Assembly (NCBI GenBank): GCA_022650485.1
Contig: JALCPP010000005.1
Coordinates: 160,476-224,475 of the forward strand
DNA from: Oscillospiraceae bacterium
GTDB taxonomy: Bacteria > Bacillota > Clostridia > Oscillospirales > Acutalibacteraceae
Length of the DNA stretch: 64,000 bases
Direction of reading: 5' to 3'
The notes beneath the pieces are model-generated. The model saw only the letters and a program-made list of their open reading frames with translations, was not told the DNA's origin and did no database searches. Each line of letters opens with the position of its first letter. Positions within the stretch are counted from its first letter, which is position 1. Shown piece by piece: positions 17,882-26,953 of this stretch. The translations under genes and the position numbers were made by a program.

Positions 17882-20119
17882 ATGCCTAAGAAAAGAAAAA
17901 AACCCGTCCGGAAAAGTGTTGGCGCACACGGCGTCATCAACGGCGCGGGCGAGGTGGTTGAACAAAAAATAACGGATACGCTTGAGAAAAATTATATGCC
18001 CTATGCCATGAGCGTCATCCTTTCCAGAGCAATTCCGGAAATAGATGGATTTAAACCCTCCCACCGGAAACTGCTCTATACAATGTATAAAATGGGCCTG
18101 CTTGGGGCGACCCGGACGAAAAGTGCAAATATCGTCGGCCAGACGATGCGTCTGAATCCGCATGGCGACGCGGCTATTTACGACACTATGGTGCGCCTGA
18201 GCCGCGGTTATGAAGCACTGCTTCATCCCTATGTGGACTCCAAGGGTAATTTTGGTAAGTTTTATTCCCGCGATATGGCCTATGCCGCCTCTCGTTACAC
18301 AGAGGCACGGCTGGACGATATCTGCCAGGAGCTGTTCCGCGACATCGACCGGAATACCGTTGATTTTGTCGACAATTATGACAATACGATGAAAGAACCC
18401 ACGTTGCTGCCGGCTACTTTTCCAACCGTGCTGGTCAATGCGAACACAGGAATCGCCGTTGGAATGGCCAGTTCCATTTGTCCGTTTAACCTGTCGGAAG
18501 TCTGTAAAACGACGGTGTCACTGCTGAAAAACCCAAAGCATGATATCGGTTCGACACTGTTGGCACCGGATTTTCCGGGCGGTGGGCTGATTTTGATGGA
18601 TCGGGACATTTTGCATAAAATCTATGAAACGGGGCGCGGCTCGATCCGGGTTCGTTCCAAATACCGCTATGACCCGGATGCGAACTGCATTGACATACTG
18701 GAAATTCCGCCCACTACAACGGTGGAAGTCATTGTCGAAAAGGTTGTGGAATTGGTCCGTCAGGGAAAAGTACGGGAAATTTCTGATATTCGGGATGAGA
18801 CAGGTCTTGACGGCCTGCGAATTACCATCGACCTGAAACGGGGAACAGACCCCGACAAGCTGATGCTTCGCCTGTTTAAAATGACGCCTTTGGAAGACAG
18901 CTTTTCCTGCAACTTTAACGTCCTTGTCAATGGGACTCCGCGCGTGATGGGAGTCCGAGAATTACTGAACGAATGGTCTGCATTCCGCATGCAGTGTGTT
19001 CGCCACAGAACCGAGTTTGACCTGAAAAAAAAGCAGGAAAAGCTGCATTTGCTTCAGGGCTTAAAGGCGATTTTACTGGATATCGACAAAGCGGTTGCCA
19101 TTGTGCGCTCGACCGAACAGGAGGAAGAAGTCGTTCCAAACTTGATGATCGGGTTCGGCATCGATCAGCTGCAGGCCGAATATGTTGCGGAAATAAAGCT
19201 GCGCCACCTGAACCGGGAATATATTTTAAAGCGCACCGAAGAAACGACGCAGATGGAGAGCGAGATCGAACAGCTTCAGAAAATTCTGGAAAATGATGCT
19301 GAAATCCGCAAGATTATTGTTGGCGAGTTAAAACAGGTAGCTGCAAAATATGGAAAGCCACGCCGTTCAGAGCTGGTATATCCGGGTGAAATTAAAGAAT
19401 ATGACGAAGAAGATGTGCCGGACTACCCGGTGAATCTGTTCCTGACAAAAGACGGCTATTTCAAAAAGATTACGCCTATTTCGCTGCGAATGAGCGGCGA
19501 ACAAAAATTAAAAGAAGACGATGAAGTCAGTCAGCATCTGGAAAGCACCAATTCCGCAGAGCTTCTGTTCTTTACCGATCACTGTTCCGTTTATAAGGCG
19601 AAGGCTGCCGATTTTCCGGATACCAAGGCGAGTGTCCTTGGGGAATATCTTCCCGCACAGCTGGGCATGGAGGACGGAGAATCCCCTGTTTATATGGCGG
19701 TTACAACGGATTATTCCGGCTTTATGGTGTTCTTCTTTGAAAACGGAAAAGCGGCCAAAATCGATTTAACTGCCTATGAAACAAAGACGAATCGTCGCAG
19801 ATTGGTCAATGCTTACAGCAACAAGTGCCCTTTGGCCGCATGCCTTCAAATTGTGGAAGATGGCGAATGTTTGCTGCTTTCTTCCCAGGGCAGAATGCTT
19901 TTGTTGAACACGGGGGCCATTCAAAGCAAAGCTACCCGTTCCACACAGGGCATTGCGGTGATGACGCTTCGGCGCAGCGCCAAATTGGTTCGGGCTTGCA
20001 AATATGAAGAAGAATTTTTGAAAAAACCGAATCGATACCGGAAGACCATTCCGTCAATCGGGGCGACGCCCGCGGCGGAAGATGCGCAGAATGAACAACT
20101 TTCTCTGTTGGAGTCATAA
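17882..20119 (+). CDS. Type IIA DNA topoisomerase subunit A (ParC/GyrA-like), divergent
   Basis: This 745-residue breakage-reunion subunit has its catalytic tyrosine at about Y139 in ASRYTEARL, preceded by the winged-helix segment TMRLNPHGDAAIYDTMVRLS (the quinolone-pocket region). A coiled coil near residues 370-480 is normal. The C-terminal beta-pinwheel is shortened and I see no clear gyrase GyrA-box, which argues for a topo IV-like or specialised enzyme. The N-terminus is a Lys/Arg tract (PKKRKKPVRK). The gene starts 42 nt after its B subunit and was surely cotranscribed and co-assembled with it. Confidence 0.9.
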   Translation: MPKKRKKPVRKSVGAHGVINGAGEVVEQKITDTLEKNYMPYAMSVILSRAIPEIDGFKPSHRKLLYTMYKMGLLGATRTKSANIVGQTMRLNPHGDAAIYDTMVRLSRGYEALLHPYVDSKGNFGKFYSRDMAYAASRYTEARLDDICQELFRDIDRNTVDFVDNYDNTMKEPTLLPATFPTVLVNANTGIAVGMASSICPFNLSEVCKTTVSLLKNPKHDIGSTLLAPDFPGGGLILMDRDILHKIYETGRGSIRVRSKYRYDPDANCIDILEIPPTTTVEVIVEKVVELVRQGKVREISDIRDETGLDGLRITIDLKRGTDPDKLMLRLFKMTPLEDSFSCNFNVLVNGTPRVMGVRELLNEWSAFRMQCVRHRTEFDLKKKQEKLHLLQGLKAILLDIDKAVAIVRSTEQEEEVVPNLMIGFGIDQLQAEYVAEIKLRHLNREYILKRTEETTQMESEIEQLQKILENDAEIRKIIVGELKQVAAKYGKPRRSELVYPGEIKEYDEEDVPDYPVNLFLTKDGYFKKITPISLRMSGEQKLKEDDEVSQHLESTNSAELLFFTDHCSVYKAKAADFPDTKASVLGEYLPAQLGMEDGESPVYMAVTTDYSGFMVFFFENGKAAKIDLTAYETKTNRRRLVNAYSNKCPLAACLQIVEDGECLLLSSQGRMLLLNTGAIQSKATRSTQGIAVMTLRRSAKLVRACKYEEEFLKKPNRYRKTIPSIGATPAAEDAQNEQLSLLES

Positions 20120-20151
20120 TCAAGTGCGCTGTTCTTGGTTGAAAATAAAAA

Positions 20152-20184
20152 CACCACTGAAAAACCAATAGCTTTCCAGTGGTG
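20152..20184. terminator. Hairpin after the topoisomerase genes
   Basis: CACCACTG (20152-20159) is complementary to CAGTGGTG (20177-20184). The T-rich side faces the minus strand, so on the plus strand it is a stem without a strong U-tract. The rest of 20120-20313 holds no credible gene. Confidence 0.45.
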
Positions 20185-20313
20185 GGACAGTTGAAGCGGC
20201 AAACGCAAATTAGAACGAAAACGCTTTTCTTTGTCCATGCAATAGAGTTTCCCGCAGATTTGAACATTATTCATTTTTTCAAACTGTTTTTAGAAATATA
20301 TCAGGTCAGGCTC

Positions 20314-20342
20314 TTGCAAACAGCTTCTGTTTGTGATACCAT
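20314..20342 (+). promoter_or_regulatory. Promoter for secG
   Basis: TTGCAA (20314-20319), a 17-bp spacer and TACCAT (20337-20342) lie 37 nt before the ATG. Confidence 0.55.
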
Positions 20343-20379
20343 CATAAGAGAGGATTCGTAAAGATGTTGGAGGTATATT

Positions 20380-20628
20380 ATGTCAGCTGTTGAGATTATA
20401 TTGGGAATTGTGCTGATTGTTTTTTCTGTTGCGATCACAATTGTTGTGTTGATGCAGGAAGGCCACGAGAGAAATGTTGGTGTGGTTACAGGCGGTGCGG
20501 ATACATTTTTGTCCAAGAATAAAGCCCGTTCGCTGGATTCGTTTTTAGCCCGCTGGACGAAAGTGATTGCGGTTGGTTTCTTTTTGTTTGTCATCATCAT
20601 GAACGCTTACTTGTTTTTTGGAGCCTGA
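20380..20628 (+). CDS. secG: Preprotein translocase subunit SecG
   Basis: The 82-residue protein has two transmembrane segments (about residues 3-24 and 60-80) joined by a loop holding the SecG-typical QEGHERNVGVVTGGADTFLSKNKARS, with the conserved glycine-rich stretch. SecG binds SecYE and assists SecA-driven export. TTGGAGG precedes the ATG. A terminator separates it from rnr, its usual neighbour in Firmicutes. Confidence 0.93.
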   Translation: MSAVEIILGIVLIVFSVAITIVVLMQEGHERNVGVVTGGADTFLSKNKARSLDSFLARWTKVIAVGFFLFVIIMNAYLFFGA

Positions 20629-20644
20629 ATACAGAATACTGTTT

Positions 20645-20676
20645 CGCCCCGCTTGGCAAAAGCGGGGCGTTTCTTA
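20645..20676 (+). terminator. Terminator after secG
   Basis: CGCCCCGCTT (20645-20654) and AAGCGGGGCG (20660-20669) form a perfect 10-bp stem followed by TTTCTT. Confidence 0.9.
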
Positions 20677-20814
20677 TATTACAGAGAAGTGCCGATGTAC
20701 CGAAAAGAATCGGTGAATGTGCTTTGACCGTCTAAAACTTGCTGGTTTGGGGAAATCTATCATAAATATTGGGAAAGAACAGTCGGAATGCTGGTCGTGA
20801 ATGGAGGGAAAGAA

Positions 20815-22923
20815 TTGGAAGAAACGAAAGAAAAAATTTTAAAATATCTTAATAAAGTGCCGCAGGGTATTTCAGCGCGCAGCTTGCTCAAACGCCTGAA
20901 ACTTCGGAAGAGCGACTATTATAAAGCGTTGGATTTGCTGCGGGCGGAAGGAAAAGTATCGGTAAGCAAAAGCCGCAGAATCCGCAAGGCAAAAGAGAAG
21001 AAATCGATGGTGGAAGCTACCATTGTCTCTCTTTCCAAAGGGTTTGCCTTTGCGCGCCCGGATGACGGCGGGGACGATATTTTTATTCATGCAGACCATT
21101 TGAAGAAGGCTTTTATTAAAGATAAAGTCAAGTTGTATCGTGTGAGGCAAAGCCCTAAGGGCCCCAGCGCAGAAGTGGATTCTATTTCTGAAAAAAGCAG
21201 CCGCGTCATTACAGGCACGTTGACCAGGACTAATAACAGGTATGAGATGACGCCGGATGACTCGATTCGGTATCCGATTCGGGTGGCGAAGAATCTGCCG
21301 CGCGGGGTAAAAGACGGAGATAAGGTTCAGGCCCAAATTACCCGCCGAAAAGATTCCAATGAACTGATAGCGGAAATTGTCAAAGTTTATGGCAAATCAA
21401 ACCGCGCTAAAATTTGTGCCGATGCAATTCTGGATCAGTATGGCATTCGTACTCGTTTTGCGAAGGACACACTGGAAGAAGCGAAACGTGCATCTTCCAG
21501 CCAGATTTCAGAAGCAGACCTGAAAGGCAGGCTTGATCTTCGGAAAAGGGCGATTTGTACGATCGATGGTGCGGGTGCCAAGGACCTGGACGATGCCATT
21601 TCGGTCAGCAGAACCAGAAAGGGATACCGGCTGGGTGTCCATATTGCGGACGTATCGCACTATGTGCCGGAAGGAGGCGCCCTGGACGAAGAAGCGTTTG
21701 AACGCGGAACTTCCGTTTACTTTGCAGACCGTGTGGTTCCTATGCTGCCGGAGGAGATTTCCAACGGGGTGTGTTCGTTAAATGCTGGTACGGACAAGCT
21801 GGCTTTTTCCGCATTTGTGGACTTGAGCGAAGAAGGTGAAATTTTATCTTATCGGTTTCGGAAAAGTGTAATCTGTTCCCGGGTGCGCGGTGTCTATTCT
21901 GAAGTTAACCAGATCTTTGCCGGAAAGGCGGACCGTGAATTAAAGAAAAAATATTTTCCTGTGATTCGTTCTTTGAACGCAGCACGCAAACTGGCTAAAA
22001 TCTTAAAAAAACGGTCTGGCGAAAACGGTTCTTTTGATATTGAAAGTACGGAATCCGAGTTTTCATTGGATGAAAATGGAGTCTGTGTAGAGGTTCGCCC
22101 GCGCAAAAGCGGGGAAGCAGAGGGAATGATTGAGCAGCTGATGATTACCGCTAATCAGGCTGCCGCAAAGCTGGCAAAGTCAAAAGGGATTCCTTTTGTT
22201 TACAGGGTCCATGAACAGCCTGATCCGGAGCGTGTCAAAACACTGGTTCAGCTGGTCGATGCCGTTGGGTTAAACTCGCGCACGCTGAAGCAAAAAGGGG
22301 AACTTTCTGCGGCGGATTTTGCCGAAGTGTTGGACCAGGCCAAAGGTACGCCGATTCAGAAGGTAATTTCTCACCAGCTGCTGCGTACCATGGCGAAGGC
22401 GCGCTATGATTCGAAGCCGATTGGCCATTTCGGGCTGGTGCTGGCGGATTATTGTCATTTTACGTCCCCGATTCGCCGGTATCCGGACCTTGCAATTCAC
22501 CGCATTTTAACAGCAATGCTGCAGGAAAAGGACAAAAGCAAAATCAACCGGTTTGAAAGTTTTGCCGTTGGCGCCGCCAAATCATCGTCTAAATCTGAGG
22601 TGTGTGCCATGTCTGCAGAACGGGATGCGGAAGACTGTTATATGGCCGAATATATTGGGCAGCATCTTGGTGAAATTTACGACGGAGTGATCAGCGGTGT
22701 AACACAGCGCGGCATTTTTGTGGAACTTGCAAATACGGTAGAAGGTTTTGTTCCGGCCGACAGTTTTCAGAATGCCAATTACCAGTTCGATGGTATGATT
22801 ACACAGGTAGATCGTAATACCGGAAAAAAACTGACCATCGGCCAGCCGCTGCGAATTCAGGTGGCTGCCGCCGATGTGGCAAGCGGCCGGATTGATTTTG
22901 TTCCGGCCGAAGATGAGAAATAA
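20815..22923 (+). CDS. rnr: Ribonuclease R
   Basis: This 702-residue 3'-5' exoribonuclease degrades structured RNA. It has an N-terminal winged helix (ISARSLLKRLKLRKSDYYKALDLL), cold-shock domains, and the RNB catalytic domain with the Asp cluster in IDGAGAKDLDDAIS (about residue 260). HIADVSHYV and HFTSPIRRYPDL follow, and an S1 domain forms the C-terminus. TTG 20815 is preferred because GGAGGG (20803-20808) lies 6 nt upstream. The ATG at 20788 has no comparable site. smpB and ssrA, frequent neighbours of rnr, are not found in this window. Confidence 0.94.
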   Translation: MEETKEKILKYLNKVPQGISARSLLKRLKLRKSDYYKALDLLRAEGKVSVSKSRRIRKAKEKKSMVEATIVSLSKGFAFARPDDGGDDIFIHADHLKKAFIKDKVKLYRVRQSPKGPSAEVDSISEKSSRVITGTLTRTNNRYEMTPDDSIRYPIRVAKNLPRGVKDGDKVQAQITRRKDSNELIAEIVKVYGKSNRAKICADAILDQYGIRTRFAKDTLEEAKRASSSQISEADLKGRLDLRKRAICTIDGAGAKDLDDAISVSRTRKGYRLGVHIADVSHYVPEGGALDEEAFERGTSVYFADRVVPMLPEEISNGVCSLNAGTDKLAFSAFVDLSEEGEILSYRFRKSVICSRVRGVYSEVNQIFAGKADRELKKKYFPVIRSLNAARKLAKILKKRSGENGSFDIESTESEFSLDENGVCVEVRPRKSGEAEGMIEQLMITANQAAAKLAKSKGIPFVYRVHEQPDPERVKTLVQLVDAVGLNSRTLKQKGELSAADFAEVLDQAKGTPIQKVISHQLLRTMAKARYDSKPIGHFGLVLADYCHFTSPIRRYPDLAIHRILTAMLQEKDKSKINRFESFAVGAAKSSSKSEVCAMSAERDAEDCYMAEYIGQHLGEIYDGVISGVTQRGIFVELANTVEGFVPADSFQNANYQFDGMITQVDRNTGKKLTIGQPLRIQVAAADVASGRIDFVPAEDEK

Positions 22924-23012
22924 TTTTCTGCTTTTGTCACACATTGTATAAAAAATGGAATAAATGCCCACCCTACTAACATAAGATGAAACCGGAAGGC
23001 GGAATTGTTAGT

Positions 23013-23273
23013 ATGGAATCTGTATTAAAGCTTTTGCAGCGCACCACCAACTGTGAAAAGGTACAAGACGATCTCGACCGGCAGCAGATTATTGGTGCGA
23101 TCCGGGATGTATCCCGCCAGCTTGCCTATAACGAACGCTGGTTCCAGATTGAATCCGACGAAAATTTGATTGATGCCTGCATCTATCAACGGGAGGAACT
23201 GAAGTCTCGTTACCGTTATTTTTTAAAGCTGGCGAAACAGAAGGGTGTTAACTGCGCTTCCTTCCAAGACTAA
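23013..23273 (+). CDS. YaaL-like DUF2508 family protein
   Basis: The 86-residue small soluble protein has the YaaL features: a charged N-terminal helix, DLDRQQIIGAIRDVSRQLAYNERWFQIESDENLIDACIY split over two helices, then a YRYFLKLAKQKG end. Its function is unknown. Its position directly before bofA is the same as in Bacillus (yaaL-bofA). The ATG at 23013 sits behind GGAAGGCGG, and a longer ATG frame from 22986 is possible. Confidence 0.82.
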   Translation: MESVLKLLQRTTNCEKVQDDLDRQQIIGAIRDVSRQLAYNERWFQIESDENLIDACIYQREELKSRYRYFLKLAKQKGVNCASFQD

Positions 23274-23290
23274 GGAGCGGAGGTGTAAAA

Positions 23291-23554
23291 TTGCAGACTC
23301 TGACGGCCGTTGTCTGTGCGTTAGGTGTTTTGGCATTGTTGGTTATTATCCAGCTTATTGTAAAAGCGGAGCACCCGGTTCGACGGGCGATCGGCGGAAT
23401 ATTGACTGGACTTTGCGCACTCGCGGTTGTAAATTTAACAGGATCTTTCACAGGGGTTACCCTTCCCATCAGTCCCTTGACCCTTGGCGTTTCAGGTACG
23501 GCCGGAATATCCGGCGTTACGATGCTGCTTTTACTGGACCTTATCTTAAAATAG
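23291..23554 (+). CDS. bofA: Pro-sigma-K processing inhibitor BofA family protein
   Basis: The 87-residue integral membrane protein has two or three hydrophobic segments and the family stretch VKAEHPVRRAIGGILTGLCALAVVNL. In Bacillus, BofA sits in the outer forespore membrane and holds the SpoIVFB protease inactive until the forespore signals. The TTG start at 23291 lies behind GGAGG. Its presence implies sporulation ability. Confidence 0.88.
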   Translation: MQTLTAVVCALGVLALLVIIQLIVKAEHPVRRAIGGILTGLCALAVVNLTGSFTGVTLPISPLTLGVSGTAGISGVTMLLLLDLILK

Positions 23555-23588
23555 GCTGCGGGGATGTTATCCCGCAGCCTTGTCCTTT
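23554..23588 (+). terminator. Terminator after bofA
   Basis: GGCTGCGGG (23554-23562) pairs with CCCGCAGCC (23571-23579), followed by TTGTCCTTTG. The stem begins on the last base of the bofA stop codon. Confidence 0.75.
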
Positions 23589-23597
23589 GTGGTAGGA

Positions 23598-23634
23598 CCC
23601 ATCCCACGCTGAAAGCGCAAGATGGGCATTTTTT
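23598..23634 (+). terminator. Second terminator between bofA and cstA
   Basis: CCCATC (23598-23603) pairs with GATGGG (23621-23626), with an inner CGCT/AGCG stem, followed by T6 at 23629-23634. It separates convergent genes. Confidence 0.65.
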
Positions 23635-23687
23635 ATGCCTGTTTCAAACGGTTGTTTTTTCAATATATCAAAAGATTTTGCATTGCC

Positions 23688-25148
23688 TTATTCGGCGTTT
23701 ACAGTTGTTGGGGTGTTGTTATTGTCTTTGTAATTGGGCAGAATGCCTTTTACAATATAGACAATGACACAGATAATCGCAAATGCGATGCCGACCGGAT
23801 AGGCGATAGAGGTCGACAGATGCAGGCATTCCGGAGCCATGAAGAGATAAGTGCATGTGACGGCGGACATAAAGGTTGCCGGAATGGCAGCCATCAAAGA
23901 AACCATGGTGCCTTTTTTCCATTTGCACAGATATGCCGCGGCTGTCCACAATACGATCATAGCAAGAGTTTGGTTGGAATAGGAAAAATATTTCCATATG
24001 ATTGAAAAATCGAGCTGTGTTAAAACAGCTCCGGCCAAAAGCAGCGGAATGGTAATTGCCAGACGCTTTGAAGTTTTAGATTGATCGATGTGAAACCAGT
24101 CTGAAATGGTGAGCCTTGCGCTGCGGAAGGCGGTATCAGCGGATGTGATCGGGCAGATGCCGACACCTAGGACAGCCAGAACCACTCCAACAGGTCCGAG
24201 CAAGCCTTTGCCGATGGTGTAGACCATTGCGGAGTAATTGTTATTTACCGCTTTCAGGTTTTCATATAACCCAACGGTGCCGCTTTCATAAAAGGAAACG
24301 CCGGCCGCGGCCCAAATCAGGGCGATGATTCCTTCTGAAATCATTGCACCGTAAAATATTTTGCGGGCATTTCTTTCATCGCTGACGCAGCGTGCAATCA
24401 TGGGGGACTGGGTGGAATGAAAGCCAGAGCATGCACCACAGGCCACTGTGACGAACATCATTGCCCAAATGGGGGTGCCGCCGGGATGCAGATTATTCAG
24501 TTGTATTTCTGGCATATTGGCTGTGCGTTCCAGAACAGTCCCGCCGCCAACGCCGAGGCACATGACAATCAGCAGAATACCGAATACCGGATACAGTTTT
24601 CCGATTACCTTATCAATTGGGAACAGAGTAGACATAAAGTAGTAAATTAAAAGGACAACCAACCAGAAATTTTGTGTCAGGTTGGCCGGAGTCAGCATGG
24701 CAAGCAGACCGGCGGGGCCGTTTGTAAATGTAGCGCCGATCAGTACCAGCAGTACGACTGAGAAGACGCGCATGATTTGCAGTATGATCTTACCCAGATA
24801 CGCGCCGGTCACTTCTGAGATTGAAGACCCATCATTGCGCAGGGATAAAATGCCGCTTGCGTAGTCGTGTACACCGCCGGCAAAGATAGAGCCAAGTACG
24901 ATCCAAAAATACACCACGGGCCCCCACATAGCACCGGCCAGCGCACCGAAAATAGGGCCCAGTCCCGCAATATTGAGCAACTGTATCAGAAAGGCACGCG
25001 GGGTGGAAATCGGCGTAAAATCGATCCCGTCTGGGTGCTTGACGCAGGGTGTTGGGGACTGATAGGGCTGAAAGACTTTGTCAACGAATTTGCCATAAGT
25101 GAGATAACCAATAATCAAAAGAACTAATGCCACAAAAAAAGTTACCAT
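23688..25148 (-). CDS. cstA: Carbon starvation protein CstA family peptide/pyruvate transporter
   Basis: This 486-residue polytopic membrane protein has the CstA signatures TPRAFLIQLLNIAGLGPIFGALAGAMWGP (split here as TPRAFLIQLLNIAG and LGPIFGALAGAMWGP) and VACGACSGFHSTQSPMIARC. The family imports peptides or pyruvate when carbon is scarce. The length fits the short clostridial version, not the ~700-residue E. coli form. Two ribosome-like sites (GGAGGG and GGAGG) lie just upstream of the ATG. It is monocistronic, closed by the terminators at 23554-23634. Confidence 0.9.
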   Translation of the reverse strand: MVTFFVALVLLIIGYLTYGKFVDKVFQPYQSPTPCVKHPDGIDFTPISTPRAFLIQLLNIAGLGPIFGALAGAMWGPVVYFWIVLGSIFAGGVHDYASGILSLRNDGSSISEVTGAYLGKIILQIMRVFSVVLLVLIGATFTNGPAGLLAMLTPANLTQNFWLVVLLIYYFMSTLFPIDKVIGKLYPVFGILLIVMCLGVGGGTVLERTANMPEIQLNNLHPGGTPIWAMMFVTVACGACSGFHSTQSPMIARCVSDERNARKIFYGAMISEGIIALIWAAAGVSFYESGTVGLYENLKAVNNNYSAMVYTIGKGLLGPVGVVLAVLGVGICPITSADTAFRSARLTISDWFHIDQSKTSKRLAITIPLLLAGAVLTQLDFSIIWKYFSYSNQTLAMIVLWTAAAYLCKWKKGTMVSLMAAIPATFMSAVTCTYLFMAPECLHLSTSIAYPVGIAFAIICVIVYIVKGILPNYKDNNNTPTTVNAE

Positions 25149-25356
25149 AGTTCATTTCCTCCGATCATTTATGATTCCCTCCTAAGTAAAGTGTAACACT
25201 GTAAGGGGTAATATAATCATATCGGGCAATAAGGAAATGAATTTTTTCGTACTGTACAAAAAAATATGAAACCATTTTAATTATTGGATATATTGCATAA
25301 ACGAATTTGACTGTAAAGCACCATAAGCGGTACAGCACATTAATTGATATTGAAAT

Positions 25357-25950
25357 TTACTTCTTGGTGTTGTGTGCAATCAAACCGGCAGCCATATCGT
25401 TTCTCCCAGTCAGAAGAGCCAGCAGCATTCGGTAAACCGTTTCAGGAGAACGATGAAAATTCTCTTTTACCATATTAGCTTGGTAAAGATCGGGAACATA
25501 AAGAGAGATATTCATCAAATCCATATCTCCGCCGGAAATGTGACAAATGACATGGTATCCCTGGTCCACTTTGACAAATTCAACGCGGTTTTCGCGTTCG
25601 CGCTTTGCTTCCGCCAGCAGCCGGATAGCAGTGCCCACGGCTTTGTTGCGAACGGAAGGAGGTAACGCGGTATCCAGCTGTTTTGCAATGATCTTCCCGT
25701 TGTCTCCCAGTGCAAATATGTCCGGTAGGTTGTTGTCGCGGCAAATAATTCCTTTGTCTGCCATCTCTGCAATGGCATCAGCCACTTCAAAGTAATTGGC
25801 CAGTCCATTATCCTGCATAGTTTGTATGATGTCATCTTTTGCAAGCCCAACACCGATGCTGTTCAGAAGATAACAAATTAAAATTTTAATTTCGTTTTTA
25901 GATCTCAATCCGCCGGGCTCAATCCCGGCCGTAAAAGCGTCAAAAGCCAC
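25357..25950 (-). CDS. DUF4364 family protein
   Basis: The 197-residue soluble protein matches the Clostridia-specific DUF4364 family. Its N-terminal LRSKNEIKILICYLLNSIG followed by alternating helices resembles a winged-helix fold, so a DNA-binding role is possible but unproven. No catalytic motif is visible. It is a stand-alone gene on the minus strand, with about 180 nt of featureless DNA (25951-26130) behind its start. Confidence 0.75.
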   Translation of the reverse strand: MAFDAFTAGIEPGGLRSKNEIKILICYLLNSIGVGLAKDDIIQTMQDNGLANYFEVADAIAEMADKGIICRDNNLPDIFALGDNGKIIAKQLDTALPPSVRNKAVGTAIRLLAEAKRERENRVEFVKVDQGYHVICHISGGDMDLMNISLYVPDLYQANMVKENFHRSPETVYRMLLALLTGRNDMAAGLIAHNTKK

Positions 25951-26130
25951 TTTGAAACGCCTCCGTCATCTTTTTAGATTATTTTACCACAGATTGCAGA
26001 CCGTGGGAAGTGGAGAACGCAATAGTCGGTGTGGAACAAAAAGGACGGAAGACAGAAAAACACGCTTTCAACCGGAAATGCTGCCGGCTAAAAACGTATT
26101 TAAAATGGATATTCTTTGCATATTAAAGCT

Positions 26131-26556
26131 TTAGGGATTTTTAGAAGATTGCGTGCTGCGCTTTGCTCTTTTTGTAGTAACACAACTTTTTAAAGCGGAG
26201 AGCCATTTAGCTTTTTCATCCTCTGAACAGGCCCGAAACAATCCAACTAATTCCTTTTCTAAAGGGGATAACTCATAAATATGACTTGAATTTTTTTTGC
26301 CGCGGACATAGCTGGATTTAATATTGCTGTCTGCAACCGATGAAGGGCCGGATTCGTCTGCCAATAGTTCGTTGATGGAGATATTGAACACTTTAGCTAA
26401 AATAATGAGGGCGGATACATCTGGTGTGGTTTTTCCAAGTTCATAATAGGAGTAAGTGGAACGGTCAATATTTAAAATTTTGGCGATTTGATTTTGTGTA
26501 TATCCGCTTTTGATGCGCAATTCGCGCAGCCGTTCGTTAATGCGAATTTTCATCAA
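26131..26556 (-). CDS. XRE family helix-turn-helix regulator
   Basis: The first 65 of 141 residues form a Cro/CI-type helix-turn-helix: INERLRELRIKSGYTQNQIAKILN then IDRSTYSYYELGKTTPD. The rest is a Ser/Lys-rich linker and a short helical tail (LEKELVGLFRACSEDEKAKWLSALK) of the kind that mediates oligomerisation. Target genes are unknown. It faces away from the tRNA-Thr gene across an AT-rich intergenic region. Confidence 0.88.
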   Translation of the reverse strand: MMKIRINERLRELRIKSGYTQNQIAKILNIDRSTYSYYELGKTTPDVSALIILAKVFNISINELLADESGPSSVADSNIKSSYVRGKKNSSHIYELSPLEKELVGLFRACSEDEKAKWLSALKSCVTTKRAKRSTQSSKNP

Positions 26557-26730
26557 TTTACAATACCGCCTTTTTTTACATTATACAACTGAAAAATACA
26601 CAATTATTTCTTATAATTCCATTATATATTCATTCAGAAACAAATCATAAATTTAGTGATTATTATTCACTGTATTGCGAAAATTATCACTCATTTAGTC
26701 GTAAAATACTTGACAAACGTAAAAAAAGAC

Positions 26731-26759
26731 TTGACGTTCAAAGAATTGTTTAGTATAAT
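26731..26759 (+). promoter_or_regulatory. Strong promoter for tRNA-Thr
   Basis: TTGACG (26731-26736), a 17-bp spacer and a perfect TATAAT (26754-26759) lie 17 nt before the tRNA 5' end. Confidence 0.85.
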
Positions 26760-26776
26760 AACTTAGTCAGCAAAAT

Positions 26777-26852
26777 GCTACTGTGGCTCAGTTGGTAGAG
26801 CAGCGCATTCGTAATGCGCAGGTCGTCAGTTCGAGTCTGACCAGTAGCTCCA
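26777..26852 (+). tRNA. tRNA-Thr (anticodon CGT)
   Basis: This complete 76-nt cloverleaf has acceptor GCTACTG/CAGTAGC, a D-arm containing AGTTGGTAGAGC, anticodon stem GCATT/AATGC with CGT at 26810-26812, a T-arm with GTTCGAGTC, discriminator T, and an encoded CCA (26850-26852). It reads ACG codons. Confidence 0.96.
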
Positions 26853-26858
26853 GAAAAA

Positions 26859-26895
26859 GGGTCAAGAATCATATAAGATTCTCGGCCCTTTTCTC
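26859..26895 (+). terminator. Terminator after tRNA-Thr
   Basis: GGG..AGAATC (26859-26870) pairs with GATTCT..CCC (26877-26888), followed by TTTTCTC. Confidence 0.75.
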
Positions 26896-26913
26896 ATAAA
26901 TACGCAAAGAAGT

Positions 26914-26953
26914 CTCCTGGCTGGATCTCTGATCTTATGCCAGGAGTTTTTTT
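26914..26953. terminator. Second terminator, between tRNA-Thr and the convergent lacI-type gene
   Basis: CTCCTGGC (26914-26921) and GCCAGGAG (26939-26946) form a perfect stem followed by T7 (26947-26953). It reaches the stop codon of the minus-strand LacI gene and may serve both directions. Confidence 0.8.
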
